DNA of 64,000 nucleotides, taken from assembly GCF_037137075.1 (NCBI RefSeq), contig NZ_JBBBNV010000013.1, positions 1 to 64,000 on the forward strand. The letters run 5' to 3'. Source of the stretch: JBBBNV01 sp037137075. GTDB lineage: Bacteria > Bacillota > Bacilli > Paenibacillales > NBRC-103111. Both the position numbers and the translations under genes were made by a program. Positions 16,428 through 24,752 of the stretch are shown here, piece after piece. Below the pieces are notes generated by a model. That model did no database searches. It was not told where the DNA came from and was given only the letters and a program-made list of their open reading frames with translations. Numbering within the stretch: position 1 is the stretch's first letter; each line of letters starts with the position of its first letter.

Positions 16428-18461
16428 ATGCTGCTTCAGGCAAACAACATAACCAAAAGCTACGGCACGAGTGTCGTGCTGTCCAATATATCCATTCAAA
16501 TTCAGGAACGGGAGCGGATTGGGCTTGTCGGCGTCAACGGCGCCGGCAAATCGACCCTGCTCAAAATTCTAGCCGGTGAAATGAGCTGCGATAGCGGCGA
16601 TATTTACAAATCCAAGGAGACACGCCTGGGGTACTTGGCCCAGCATAGCGGCTTTCAATCCGAGCGTTCGATTTGGGAGGAGATGCTGCAGGTGTTTGCC
16701 CCGCTGGTCGAAGCCGAGAAGGAGCTGCGGGAGCTGGAGAACCGGATGGCCGACCCGGTCGTTCAGGCCGACGAGAAGCTGTACGGCGAAGTGCTGAACC
16801 GCTACAGCATCCGCTCCGACTGGTTCCGGGAGCAGGGCGGCTACGGCATGGAAGCGCGCATCCGCAGCGTGCTGCACGGCATGGGCTTCGGAGAGTTTTC
16901 TCCCGAAACGCCTGTCGGCACGTTAAGCGGCGGCCAAAAAACCCGGCTGGCCCTGGCCCGTCTGCTGCTGCAGGCCCCCGATCTGCTCATGCTGGACGAG
17001 CCGACCAACTACTTGGACATTCCGACCTTAACGTGGCTTGAAGACTATTTGCGCGGATATTCCGGCGCGATTCTTGTCGTCTCCCATGACCGTTATTTTC
17101 TCGATGCGCTTGTTCAGACGATAGTCGAAATCGAACGCACATCGTCTAAACGGTACACCGGCAATTACACCCGGTTTATGGAAATTAAAGCGGCCGAGTA
17201 CGAAATCCAGCTGAAGCACTATGAGAAGCAGCAGGATGAGATTGCCAAGATGGAGGATTTTATTCAGCGCAACATTGTACGGGCCACCACGACCAAACGG
17301 GCTCAAAGCCGCCGTAAGGCGCTGGAGCGTATGGATCGGATCGATAAGCCGCTGGGGGAATTAAAGCGGGCAGCCTTCTCCTTCGGAATAGCCCGGACCA
17401 GCGGGAAGGAGGTTCTGCAGGCCGGCGGGCTGGCCGTTTCCGTGGAAGGCAAGGGCCGTCTGTTCGAAAATGTGTCGTTCCAGCTGACTCGGGGCGAAAC
17501 CGTAGCGCTGACCGGACCGAACGGAATCGGCAAGTCCACGCTGCTCAAAACACTCATTGGTGATCGCCAGCCGGATGCAGGCACCATTACCTGGGGTAGC
17601 GGTGTGAGCCTCGGCTATTACGATCAGGAGCAGACCGGCCTGACACCAAGCAATACGGTGCTGGATGAGCTGTGGAACGATTATCCCCATTTGGAAGAGG
17701 TTCGCATCCGCACCGTGCTGGGAACGTTTCTGTTCAGCGGAGAAGATGTGTTAAAAAGAATTTCCTCCCTGAGCGGCGGGGAAAAAGCCCGCGTCTCACT
17801 GGCCAAGCTGATGCTGCGTGAAGCCAATGTGCTGATTCTTGACGAGCCGACGAACCATTTGGACCTGTACAGCAAAGAAGCGCTGGAATCAGCGTTAATG
17901 GATTATGAAGGAACGCTGCTGTTTATTTCACACGACCGTTATTTCCTGAACAAAATGGCGGAGCGCGTCATTGAGCTGACTCCTACAGGTATGGATAACT
18001 ATCTGGGGAATTACGACGATATGATGGAAAAAAAAGCCGACCTGGCCGCCATAGCGGAACAGCGTGCCGCAAGCAGCCTCAAAGACGGGAATGCCGGCAA
18101 AGGGGTCCCGTCGGCAAGCATAGGAGGTAAGCCCGGGCTCAGCGCCAAAGGCGGACAAGAAGATGCCGCGTCAGACGGGGGCGCAGGCTCTGCCGGCTCC
18201 GGCGGCGGCGCTGCAGGCGGCGCATCCGGCTATGAAGCTGATAAGCAGGCCAAACGCGAGGAACGCCAGCGTCAACGGCGCTTGGAGCAGCTGGAACAAG
18301 GCATCGCCGGACTGGAAGAGCAAATTGCGGAGCTGGAGAGCGCGCTTGCCAGCCCGGAGGTGTATAACGACTACGTCAAGGTCCAAGAAATCTCAGCTGA
18401 AATACAGGCAAAAAAGAACGATCTGGAACAAAATTTTGCAGAATGGGAATCCCTGCTGTAG
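16428..18461 (+). CDS. ABC-F family ATPase (YdiF-like), ribosome-associated
   Basis: This 677-residue protein has two ABC domains and no membrane segment. Domain 1 has GVNGAGKST, LSGGQKTRLALA and LMLDEPTNYLD; domain 2 has GPNGIGKST, LSGGEKARVSLA and LILDEPTNHLD. ABC-F proteins act in the ribosomal E site to rescue or regulate translation. The inter-domain linker (about 240-310) is charged and helical, as expected. A Gly/Ala/Ser-rich spacer (about 555-600) leads to a C-terminal coiled coil (RLEQLEQGIAGLEEQIAELE). GGAGGG lies 9 bases before the ATG. No leader peptide typical of antibiotic-inducible ABC-F genes is seen, so a housekeeping role is likelier than resistance. Confidence 0.93.
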   Translation: MLLQANNITKSYGTSVVLSNISIQIQERERIGLVGVNGAGKSTLLKILAGEMSCDSGDIYKSKETRLGYLAQHSGFQSERSIWEEMLQVFAPLVEAEKELRELENRMADPVVQADEKLYGEVLNRYSIRSDWFREQGGYGMEARIRSVLHGMGFGEFSPETPVGTLSGGQKTRLALARLLLQAPDLLMLDEPTNYLDIPTLTWLEDYLRGYSGAILVVSHDRYFLDALVQTIVEIERTSSKRYTGNYTRFMEIKAAEYEIQLKHYEKQQDEIAKMEDFIQRNIVRATTTKRAQSRRKALERMDRIDKPLGELKRAAFSFGIARTSGKEVLQAGGLAVSVEGKGRLFENVSFQLTRGETVALTGPNGIGKSTLLKTLIGDRQPDAGTITWGSGVSLGYYDQEQTGLTPSNTVLDELWNDYPHLEEVRIRTVLGTFLFSGEDVLKRISSLSGGEKARVSLAKLMLREANVLILDEPTNHLDLYSKEALESALMDYEGTLLFISHDRYFLNKMAERVIELTPTGMDNYLGNYDDMMEKKADLAAIAEQRAASSLKDGNAGKGVPSASIGGKPGLSAKGGQEDAASDGGAGSAGSGGGAAGGASGYEADKQAKREERQRQRRLEQLEQGIAGLEEQIAELESALASPEVYNDYVKVQEISAEIQAKKNDLEQNFAEWESLL

Positions 18462-18526
18462 CTGCACATTGCCATTCCAAAATGGAATGAAACCGGCAAA
18501 CGCGCCGTCTGCTGCTATTCACAAAC

Positions 18527-18819
18527 TTATCCACAATTATCAACACCCTTAAAGCAAAGCCCAGGCTTAATTCCAAAAACTTATCCACACTGTGCACAAT
18601 GGATTTGAAAATGTTATCCCCTTTTTAAGCAGCGTCTCCCTGCTGTGAGAAATGCTTTACGGCCAATACTTTCCGCCGTTTCCAGTACAGGTTATGCACA
18701 TTATCCACAGAGATGTGGATATGTTGTGTATAACTTCCCGAAAAGTCTGAATTTTTGAGCAAAAAAACACACCAAAGCAGCTTTTGCCTTGGTGTGTTTT
18801 TTTGTCCACATGTGAATAA
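18527..18819. promoter_or_regulatory. DnaA-box cluster between convergent ABC-F and tsaD-side genes
   Basis: Six perfect TTATNCACA boxes occur in 293 bases: plus strand at 18527, 18581, 18692 and 18701; minus strand at 18725-18733 and 18811-18819. Four further words differ by one base (18537, 18591, 18715, 18802). No dnaA, dnaN or AT-rich unwinding element is nearby, so it is not oriC. DnaA ChIP work in B. subtilis reported, as I recall, a DnaA-box cluster at gcp (tsaD), next to ydiF, so this may be the conserved counterpart that titrates DnaA. Confidence 0.8.
18761..18803. terminator. Bidirectional terminator between ABC-F gene and APH-like gene
   Basis: Arms AAAAAACACACCAA (18761-18774) and TTGGTGTGTTTTTTT (18789-18803) give a 10-bp stem with A-run and T-run on its sides, so it can terminate either strand. 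It lies within the DnaA-box region. Confidence 0.85.
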
Positions 18820-18846
18820 ATCGCGCTGCGCCTGCCATCCACAGCC

Positions 18847-19749
18847 CTACAGTGCCTTCAGCATCGCCGCAAACTGCTCCGCCGTCCGGAGGCTTGCTTC
18901 CATTCCGTCCGTCTGACTCTCCACATGCCACCATGCAGAGAGTATAGCGTGGCAATAAGCCCATGCCAGCACCCGGCCTCGATCAAGCTGCAGCTGTTCT
19001 ACAAAAATAGCAATCCGCCGCTCCATAATAGCCGTCCGCCCTTCATCCGGCAGATGGTTCATCAGGAACGGAATGACCTGGTATTCCGCTTCACCGATTA
19101 CTCCCTTCGGGTCAATGGCCAGCCATCCTCTGCTTCCGTCATACAGGATATTTCCATGATGCAAATCACCGTGCAGCAGCTGCACGGGCCGGGCTCCGGC
19201 AACTAATTGACGGTACAGTTGTTCGGCAGCCTCCACCATTTTCTCAGGCATCGGACCGGTTCCTCCATTAAAACGGCCGCGGATTTGGGCAAGCCCTTCC
19301 GCCCAGGCCGCTGTTGTCGGGAAGCCCGCTGCTGCCGGAGCCGTTACCCGGAGACGCTTCATCACGGAAGCCGCAATCATCGCCGCTTCCTCATCATCGG
19401 TGACAGATTTCAGCGTTTGGCCTGGCAGCAGCCGCTCCAGCGCCAAAATACCCCGCTCCGGTTCAGCGTCCAGGAGACGGACCGCTCCGCTGCCGTTATA
19501 CAGCCGCAATGCGGCAATTTCCGTCTGCTGCTCGTTAGAAGGCACACCCAGCTTAAGCACAGTCTCCGTCCCATCCCGTCCCGCAGCAGGAACCACGAAG
19601 TGATAGGAGAGCTCGTATGGCTCTTGAACAGTACAGTCCCATTTAAGCTCGCAGTAACGAATCAGGCCATCCAGTGTTTGCAGCCATTGCCGGCCCTTCG
19701 GCCCATGAACCCCCGTGACCGTTTGAATAAATGAATTCGGCAGATCCAT
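18847..19749 (-). CDS. APH(6)/hydroxyurea-kinase-like phosphotransferase
   Basis: This 300-residue kinase of the aminoglycoside phosphotransferase fold carries the catalytic loop HGDLHHGN (about 195-202) and the metal site IDPKGVIGE (about 212-220); the second motif with the EAEYQ continuation is typical of the streptomycin 6-kinase / hydroxyurea kinase subfamily. It may phosphorylate a sugar-containing antibiotic, but many family members are of unknown substrate. The ATG at 19749 has GAGAGGAAC upstream. It starts 16 bases after a truncated methyltransferase on the same strand. Confidence 0.8.
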   Translation of the reverse strand: MDLPNSFIQTVTGVHGPKGRQWLQTLDGLIRYCELKWDCTVQEPYELSYHFVVPAAGRDGTETVLKLGVPSNEQQTEIAALRLYNGSGAVRLLDAEPERGILALERLLPGQTLKSVTDDEEAAMIAASVMKRLRVTAPAAAGFPTTAAWAEGLAQIRGRFNGGTGPMPEKMVEAAEQLYRQLVAGARPVQLLHGDLHHGNILYDGSRGWLAIDPKGVIGEAEYQVIPFLMNHLPDEGRTAIMERRIAIFVEQLQLDRGRVLAWAYCHAILSAWWHVESQTDGMEASLRTAEQFAAMLKAL

Positions 19750-19764
19750 CAAGTCTTGTTCCTC

Positions 19765-20037
19765 TCACCCGCTGAACTGCTGCAGCAGGTTCAATTCAGC
19801 CGCCTTCGTCCGGGCGACTTCCACCAGCCGCGGGGTCAAATCCGACAACGCGACCCGGTACCCGCAGCGGGCCAGCTCCATGGCATATTTGCCCGGTCCT
19901 GCGCCGTTGTCCAGCACGTGACCTTGAGCAGGCAAATGTGCCCGGATAAAATGCCAGTTCATATCGAATTCAACCGGCTCCCGGTCCAATCGGCCCCACT
20001 CATCGAATTGATTGTAATATCGGATGACAGACTCCAT
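19765..20037 (-). pseudogene. Truncated SAM-dependent methyltransferase
   Basis: A 90-residue frame begins well (GGAGG nine bases before the ATG at 20037) and contains an intact SAM-binding motif I (VLDNGAGPGKYAMELA) and motif II region (VALSDLTPRLVEVA), then stops at QQFSG. Class I methyltransferases of this type are about 250 residues, so the substrate-binding part is missing. The stop lies directly before the APH-like gene, suggesting a deletion that joined the two. The fragment is likely nonfunctional. Confidence 0.7.
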
Positions 20038-20055
20038 CAGCAGCTTCCTCCTCAT

Positions 20056-20509
20056 GTACTCAATTCACCGAAATTTCCATGAAGGCTCGTTCCTTATCAC
20101 ATACCAATAACCGCAGCTGCCGGTCGAATCCGGATTAGCTCCGCTCACTCGAATTCACGGCAGATCCGGCTTCTCAGGAGCCACGGCCTACGGATATTGC
20201 CGTCATCAGAACACCCTGCTTTGACCAGAGAACAAAAGCGAAGCAGCGCTTTCAGCCGGATGTTCTCTTGTTTCCTGGACAACCAAATCAACAGGCCCGC
20301 CGCCCTTATTCAGGATCGACGAGCCTGAATCAACCATGACGAAGTAGTTTCTCTCTTGCTGCCTCATACTAGTCTCAACTCAGACAAACGAATGGTCTCC
20401 GCTTTATGCACAGAGGCTGCCTGCTTTCCGCGAGTTTGTGTTCCCGACGGTTTCCCAGCGTTCCCGAAGCAGCTTCAAGGCTTCACCCAGGGCCGCATTT
20501 CCCTGCACA
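20056..20509. other. Gene-free region between tsaD and the methyltransferase fragment
   Basis: About 450 bases hold no supported frame. There is a hairpin at 20228-20267 (outer arms GAGAACA/TGTTCTC, inner AAGCG/CGCTT) that could terminate tsaD transcripts on the minus strand, and one perfect DnaA box (TTATGCACA, 20404-20412). Confidence 0.45.
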
Positions 20510-21574
20510 TTACTGCTGTGTCTGCAGTGACCAGCCCTCCAGAGACAAAATCGGCTCCGCCTTCATATCCAGCGGCGTGAAATCTCCCTGCTGCCACTTC
20601 AAATAAGCGGCGGCGGCAATCATGGCCGCATTGTCGGTGCACAAGGATAGCGGCGGCACCACCAGAGGCAAGCCCGCCTGGGTGCAACGCTCCTGCAGGG
20701 CGGCGCGCAGGCCGCGGTTCGCCGCGACCCCGCCGGCAAGCAGCAGCTGCCGGACGCCGAATTCCTTCGCAGCCCGCATCGCTTTGGTCACCAGAACATC
20801 GATGACCGACTCCTGAAATCCCCGTGCCAGCCGCGCGGTATCTACCACATCGCCCTTCATCTTGGTCTGGTTGATCACTGCCAGCACCGCGGATTTCAGC
20901 CCGCTGAAGCTGAAATCATAAGAATCCGGCTCCAGCCAGGCCCGCGGCAGCTCAATGGAGCTATCCGCTTCGTGCGCCAGCCGNNNNNNNNNNNNNNNNN
21001 NNNNNNNNNNNNNNNNNNNNNNNNNNNNNNNNNNNNNNNNNNNNNNNNNNNNNNNNNNNNNNNNNNNNNNNNNGATAATGCGGAATTGGCCCGGTGCTTC
21101 TACAAGCACCAGCTCCGTATGTCCGCCGGATACGACGAGGGATAACAGCGGGTACTGCAGCTCGGCTACCAGACTGTTGGCATAAATATGTCCGGCGATA
21201 TGGTGCACCCCGATGAGCGGCAGGTCCAAGGCTCCCGCCAATGCCTTGGCGGATACAACCCCAACCAGCAAAGAGCCGACAAGCCCCGGCCCTTGTGTCA
21301 CCGCTACTGCCGACAGGTCCCCAAGCGTTACCCCCGCCTCCTGCAGCGCCTCCTCCAATATCAGCGTAATGGTCTCCACATGCTGACGCGAGGCGATTTC
21401 CGGCACAACCCCTCCATAACGGCGGTGGGTATCAATTTGGCTGGATACGATGTTGGACCGGATCCGCGTGCCATTTTCTACAATTGCTACTGAAGTCTCG
21501 TCACAGCTTGTTTCTACAGCCAGAATTACACAGGGGCGTTCCTGCAGCCCTTGCTGCTCTATCGTTTTGATCAT
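20510..21574 (-). CDS. tsaD: tRNA N6-adenosine threonylcarbamoyltransferase TsaD
   Basis: TsaD (about 354 residues including the gap) is the catalytic ASKHA-fold subunit that transfers threonylcarbamoyl to A37 of ANN-decoding tRNAs, working with TsaB and TsaE. Seen are AVETSCDETS, the metal-binding HHIAGHIYA, SGGHTEL, FSFSGLKSA and the ATP-site GGVAANRGLR. The ATG at 21574 overlaps the rimI stop (ATGA) and has GAGGGG upstream. Ninety Ns (20984-21073) hide 30 residues, exactly the number expected between FRII and RLAHE in relatives, so the frame is intact across the gap. Confidence 0.97.
   Translation of the reverse strand: MIKTIEQQGLQERPCVILAVETSCDETSVAIVENGTRIRSNIVSSQIDTHRRYGGVVPEIASRQHVETITLILEEALQEAGVTLGDLSAVAVTQGPGLVGSLLVGVVSAKALAGALDLPLIGVHHIAGHIYANSLVAELQYPLLSLVVSGGHTELVLVEAPGQFRIIXXXXXXXXXXXXXXXXXXXXXXXXXXXXXXRLAHEADSSIELPRAWLEPDSYDFSFSGLKSAVLAVINQTKMKGDVVDTARLARGFQESVIDVLVTKAMRAAKEFGVRQLLLAGGVAANRGLRAALQERCTQAGLPLVVPPLSLCTDNAAMIAAAAYLKWQQGDFTPLDMKAEPILSLEGWSLQTQQ
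20984..21073. other. Run of 90 undetermined bases (assembly gap or masked region) in tsaD
   Basis: There are ninety consecutive N. Flanking tsaD codons stay in frame. The hidden part should encode the DDAAGEAFDK and YPGGP segments of the active site. Confidence 0.99.
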
Positions 21575-22053
21575 GCGTCTGCCCCTCCCTTCCAATCCGC
21601 CGGGCCGCCTAAATGCTGGAGGTCGGCCCACATGATGAGCGCATCTTCATTGTTGTCGGAATAATATTGCGGGCGGATCCCCGCCGGATAAAAGCCCATT
21701 TTGCGGTATAAGCTTTGGGCAATGTGATTCGAAACCCGGACTTCAAGCGTCATTTTGAGCATCCCATGATACAGTGCGGTGGTCTGCAGCTCATGCATCA
21801 AACGGTAACCCAGCTTATGGCCCCGGTACGGCGCCCGCACCGCAACATTCGTCACATGAGCTTCATCGACGATAAGCCACATGCCGCCATACCCGGCAAT
21901 TTCCCCGCCAACCTCCATAATCAAATAGTTTGCAAAATGATTATTGGTCAGCTCATTGTGGAAGGCATTTTCCGTCCACGGCGTAGCAAACGCCTCGTTT
22001 TCAATCTCGCATACAACCGGGATGTCTCCCAGACGCATCGCACGAAATGTCAC
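21571..22053 (-). CDS. rimI: Ribosomal protein S18-alanine N-acetyltransferase RimI
   Basis: This 160-residue GNAT acetyltransferase has the acetyl-CoA loop VAVRAPYRGHKLGYRLM and the RimI-type end (SLYRKMGFYPAGIRPQYY). RimI acetylates the N-terminal Ala of ribosomal protein S18. The GTG at 22053 is chosen because GAGG stands 8 bases upstream and it leaves a 10-base gap after tsaB; an earlier Met would overlap tsaB by 32 bases. The gene is placed between tsaB and tsaD, as in many Firmicutes. Confidence 0.92.
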   Translation of the reverse strand: MTFRAMRLGDIPVVCEIENEAFATPWTENAFHNELTNNHFANYLIMEVGGEIAGYGGMWLIVDEAHVTNVAVRAPYRGHKLGYRLMHELQTTALYHGMLKMTLEVRVSNHIAQSLYRKMGFYPAGIRPQYYSDNNEDALIMWADLQHLGGPADWKGGADA

Positions 22054-22063
22054 CGTCCAGTCC

Positions 22064-22951
22064 TCATCGGACCTCTTTTGGCGCCTGAGCTGCACCGTCT
22101 TCGCCTCCCTGCTGCTTCGCGTTCAGCTTCGCTTCGGCTTCCGCCAGCTGCGTATAATTCGGCACCAGGCTGTGTGGATCCGCACCTTCCCCGCTTTGAA
22201 GCTTAGGCAGGCCCAGCAGCCCGACATCCATCCCGCGCATCCGGGTCTCCTGAACAGTTACCTTGCCGCTCCAGGCTCCGGCCCACAGGCCGATTTGTTC
22301 TTGGAACAACCCGGTCTCCCCTACAAAACAAAGCTCCTGTCCGGCCGCAAAAGCATGCTCCGCAATGACATTAAGCCAATCCGCAAACAGCCGGATACCG
22401 TCCGCTTCCAGCCGCTTCAAGGAGCCGCCGCTTTCGGATGCTGCAAACAACGCCGTATAAGCTTGGCCGCGCCGGGCATCCATTAGCGGAACAATCCACC
22501 GTCCGGGGGACGCCTCTGTCCGAAGGCTTCGAGCATCTTGGCTGCCGGCCGATTCGTCGCCGCCCGCCGCCGGCTGCCCGCTGAGGATGCTGTCCGCCCC
22601 CTTAGCCAGCGCTTCCAGACTGGATACGCCGACAACCGGCTTTTGCAGCGCCCAGCTCATCGTTTTGGCGACGGTTATGCCGATTCGAACACCGGTATAT
22701 GAGCCCGGGCCTATCCCTACGGTTATCCCCGCCAAATCGCGGGATGTGAACTGCAAAGAGTCCAGCAGGCTGTTAATCATCGGCACCAGCCGGATGGAAT
22801 GATTGCGTTCCGAGGCGGAATGACTCTCGCCAAGCAGCTTACCATGCTGCAGCACAGCCAGCGCCATTGAGGTTGTAGAAGTGTCCAGCGCCAGCACCGG
22901 ACCTGAAGAAAAGCTTGTTTCCCGCTCATCGATATCATGTATGTCTGTCAC
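22064..22951 (-). CDS. tsaB: tRNA threonylcarbamoyladenosine synthesis protein TsaB
   Basis: This 295-residue noncatalytic paralogue of TsaD scaffolds the t6A complex. It shows the ASKHA opening VLALDTSTTSMALAV and the conserved GIGPGSYTGVRIG (about 85-97). The GTG start at 22951 overlaps the tsaE stop (GTGA) with AAAGGAG 11 bases upstream. About 20 extra residues precede the core and an Ala/Gly/Ser-rich insertion (about 135-165) makes it longer than the usual 230. Confidence 0.93.
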   Translation of the reverse strand: MTDIHDIDERETSFSSGPVLALDTSTTSMALAVLQHGKLLGESHSASERNHSIRLVPMINSLLDSLQFTSRDLAGITVGIGPGSYTGVRIGITVAKTMSWALQKPVVGVSSLEALAKGADSILSGQPAAGGDESAGSQDARSLRTEASPGRWIVPLMDARRGQAYTALFAASESGGSLKRLEADGIRLFADWLNVIAEHAFAAGQELCFVGETGLFQEQIGLWAGAWSGKVTVQETRMRGMDVGLLGLPKLQSGEGADPHSLVPNYTQLAEAEAKLNAKQQGGEDGAAQAPKEVR

Positions 22952-23418
22952 AATAGTCCTGTCTCCTTTAGCTTGCCGCACCAGCTTGCGTACGGCTCTC
23001 CGATCGGCTCGATTTCAAATTGCCGTGTTTCGTCGTCACGACGCGCAATATAAATGCGAAGCCGCGCCTCGGGCAGCAGCCCTTCGATCCGGCTCGCCCA
23101 TTCCACCAGGCACACCCCGTCACCATAAAAATACTCATCCAGGCCTAGCTCCCCGGCCTCCAGCTCATCAATACGGTAGACGTCCATGTGGTATAACGAA
23201 AGCTGCCGGCCCTCATATTCCTTAATCAGGGTGAAGGTCGGGCTATTCACAATTCCCTTCACACCCAGCGCCCGGGCGATTCCCTGAGAAAACCGGGTCT
23301 TGCCCGCGCCCAGGTCACCGTCGAGCACAATGACGGAACCCGGCTCCAGCAAAGCGCCCAAGCGCTCAGCCAACAGCTCGGTATCGGCCTCCCCGGCCGA
23401 AATATAATGATAGGTCAT
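22948..23418 (-). CDS. tsaE: tRNA threonylcarbamoyladenosine synthesis ATPase TsaE
   Basis: This is a 156-residue P-loop ATPase that drives turnover of the TsaB-TsaD complex. Walker A GDLGAGKTRFSQ (about 34-45), the NSPTFTLIKEY segment and HMDVYRI/VEWASR motifs are all present. The ATG at 23418 overlaps the thiL stop (ATGA); an in-frame extension of 120 residues upstream is a shadow of thiL. Confidence 0.95.
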   Translation of the reverse strand: MTYHYISAGEADTELLAERLGALLEPGSVIVLDGDLGAGKTRFSQGIARALGVKGIVNSPTFTLIKEYEGRQLSLYHMDVYRIDELEAGELGLDEYFYGDGVCLVEWASRIEGLLPEARLRIYIARRDDETRQFEIEPIGEPYASWCGKLKETGLL

Positions 23419-24629
23419 TCCGACTCCCCTCTCGATGCCGGACGGTACACTTCCGCCGGTCCGGCAAAATGATTGTATCCCCGCTTGGGCACGTTCTGCC
23501 GCCGGCCGTCGGACCTGATCAGCGTAAGCGCAGCCGGCCCCTCCACTGTACGCCCAATCAAATGAAACGGCAGGCCCGCCGCCTCGAACAACTCCCGGAG
23601 CTTGTCGGCATGCTCCTGCAAGACCGTGCCTACAAGCTGGTAGTCCTCTCCGCCGTACAAGATCCAGTCCAGCGGATCGAGTCCGGCTTGAAGGGCATAC
23701 GCCGCCAGACCCGGATGAACCGGCAAAGAGGCTTCCTCCAGCACCAGCCCGATCCCGGAGGCTTCCGCAATCTCCCAAGCCTCGCTAGCCAATCCGTCGC
23801 TAATATCGTTCAGCGCGCCGCACAGACCGCTTTGTGCCAGCAGCCGCCCCGCTTCCACCTGCGGAAGGGGCCGCTGGTGCTCACGGATAAGCTCATGAAG
23901 CGCAGGCGCAGGCGCCTCTCCCGGCTCCGGACCTGCTCCGCCAATTGGGTCCACCAACGCCTCTTCTTGGGACAGGCCCTTGCTTCCGGCTGCTTCCTCT
24001 CCGGTCGCCGGCCACAGCTCAGGCTCCAGTATCCGGCCCTGCTTCAGCAGCCCGTGCAGCCCGGCAGCCGAGCAGCCCAAATAGCCCGTCGTGAAAACGG
24101 CCTGTCCGGGCTGCGCCCCGGACCGCAGCAGCGCCCGGCCCGCTTCCACCTCGCCGGTAACGGTTACCGACACGACGAAGCTGCCCGGCGTTGAGGTTGT
24201 ATCCCCGCCGACAATGGCCACTCCGTAGCGCGAGGCGCATTCGTACAAGCCGTTGTAAAGCGCTTCAAGCCAAGCTACAGGAATATGGGGCGGCTTGCAA
24301 AGCGTCACCAGCGCATAACGCGGCACAGCGCCCATCGCGGCCATATCGCTAATGTTGGAGGCCATCGCTTTAAAGCCGACATCCGCGGCCCGCATCGTAT
24401 CTGGCCGGAAATGCACTGTCTCTACCATCGCGTCACAGCTAAGAACAAGCTCCCAGCCGCTTCGGTGCCGGACCACCGCCGCATCATCGCCGATGCCTAC
24501 CGTAACGCCGCTGTCAGAGGCTGCCATAGCTCCCGCCGCACTGTCAGCAGTGCCCCTCTCCGGCTTTTCTATAGTGCCGCTCTGCGCCGTCAGCCTGCGT
24601 ATGAGCGCAAATTCATCCATCCCCGCCAC
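23415..24629 (-). CDS. thiL: Thiamine-monophosphate kinase ThiL
   Basis: ThiL phosphorylates thiamine monophosphate to the active cofactor thiamine diphosphate. Seen are the nucleotide/Mg loop TVGIGDDAAVV, GGDTTSTPG and the ISDGLASEAW motif. The GTG at 24629 is chosen for its ideal GGAGG (8-base spacing), giving 404 residues, longer than the usual 320-340 because of a Gly/Pro/Glu-rich insertion (about residues 205-255) and an N-terminal Ser/Gly-rich stretch. It is the first gene of the thiL-tsaE-tsaB-rimI-tsaD operon with 4-base overlaps. Confidence 0.93.
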   Translation of the reverse strand: MAGMDEFALIRRLTAQSGTIEKPERGTADSAAGAMAASDSGVTVGIGDDAAVVRHRSGWELVLSCDAMVETVHFRPDTMRAADVGFKAMASNISDMAAMGAVPRYALVTLCKPPHIPVAWLEALYNGLYECASRYGVAIVGGDTTSTPGSFVVSVTVTGEVEAGRALLRSGAQPGQAVFTTGYLGCSAAGLHGLLKQGRILEPELWPATGEEAAGSKGLSQEEALVDPIGGAGPEPGEAPAPALHELIREHQRPLPQVEAGRLLAQSGLCGALNDISDGLASEAWEIAEASGIGLVLEEASLPVHPGLAAYALQAGLDPLDWILYGGEDYQLVGTVLQEHADKLRELFEAAGLPFHLIGRTVEGPAALTLIRSDGRRQNVPKRGYNHFAGPAEVYRPASRGESE

Positions 24630-24662
24630 CCATGAATCCTCCTGCATCTCATTAATGTTCCT

Positions 24663-24668
24663 ATTATA
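24663..24668 (-). promoter_or_regulatory. Probable -10 box of the thiL-tsaEB-rimI-tsaD operon
   Basis: TATAAT (minus strand) stands 33 bases before the thiL start, directly after the terminator of the upstream gene. A good -35 is not visible within the terminator stem. Confidence 0.5.
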
Positions 24669-24670
24669 GC

Positions 24671-24700
24671 AAAAAAAGCGCAGCCGCCAAATGGCGCTGC
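24671..24700 (-). terminator. Terminator of the CBS/CorC-domain gene
   Basis: A GC-rich stem (GCAGC-GCC / GGC-GCTGC with one bulged C, loop ATTT) is followed on the minus strand by a run of T (complement of 24671-24677). It separates the upstream gene from thiL. Confidence 0.85.
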
Positions 24701-24752
24701 ACTTCTTTTGGATATGACAGCAGTCATGATTTGCGCTTCGCAGGGCATCCAT

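Noticed and set aside
18527..18819. Chromosome replication origin
   Set aside because: There is a DnaA-box cluster but no dnaA, dnaN, rpmH or AT-rich unwinding region; better explained as a secondary DnaA-binding cluster.
22948..23778. Long N-terminal extension of TsaE (120 residues)
   Set aside because: It is a shadow of thiL; the ATG at 23418 overlaps the thiL stop in the same style as the other genes of the operon.
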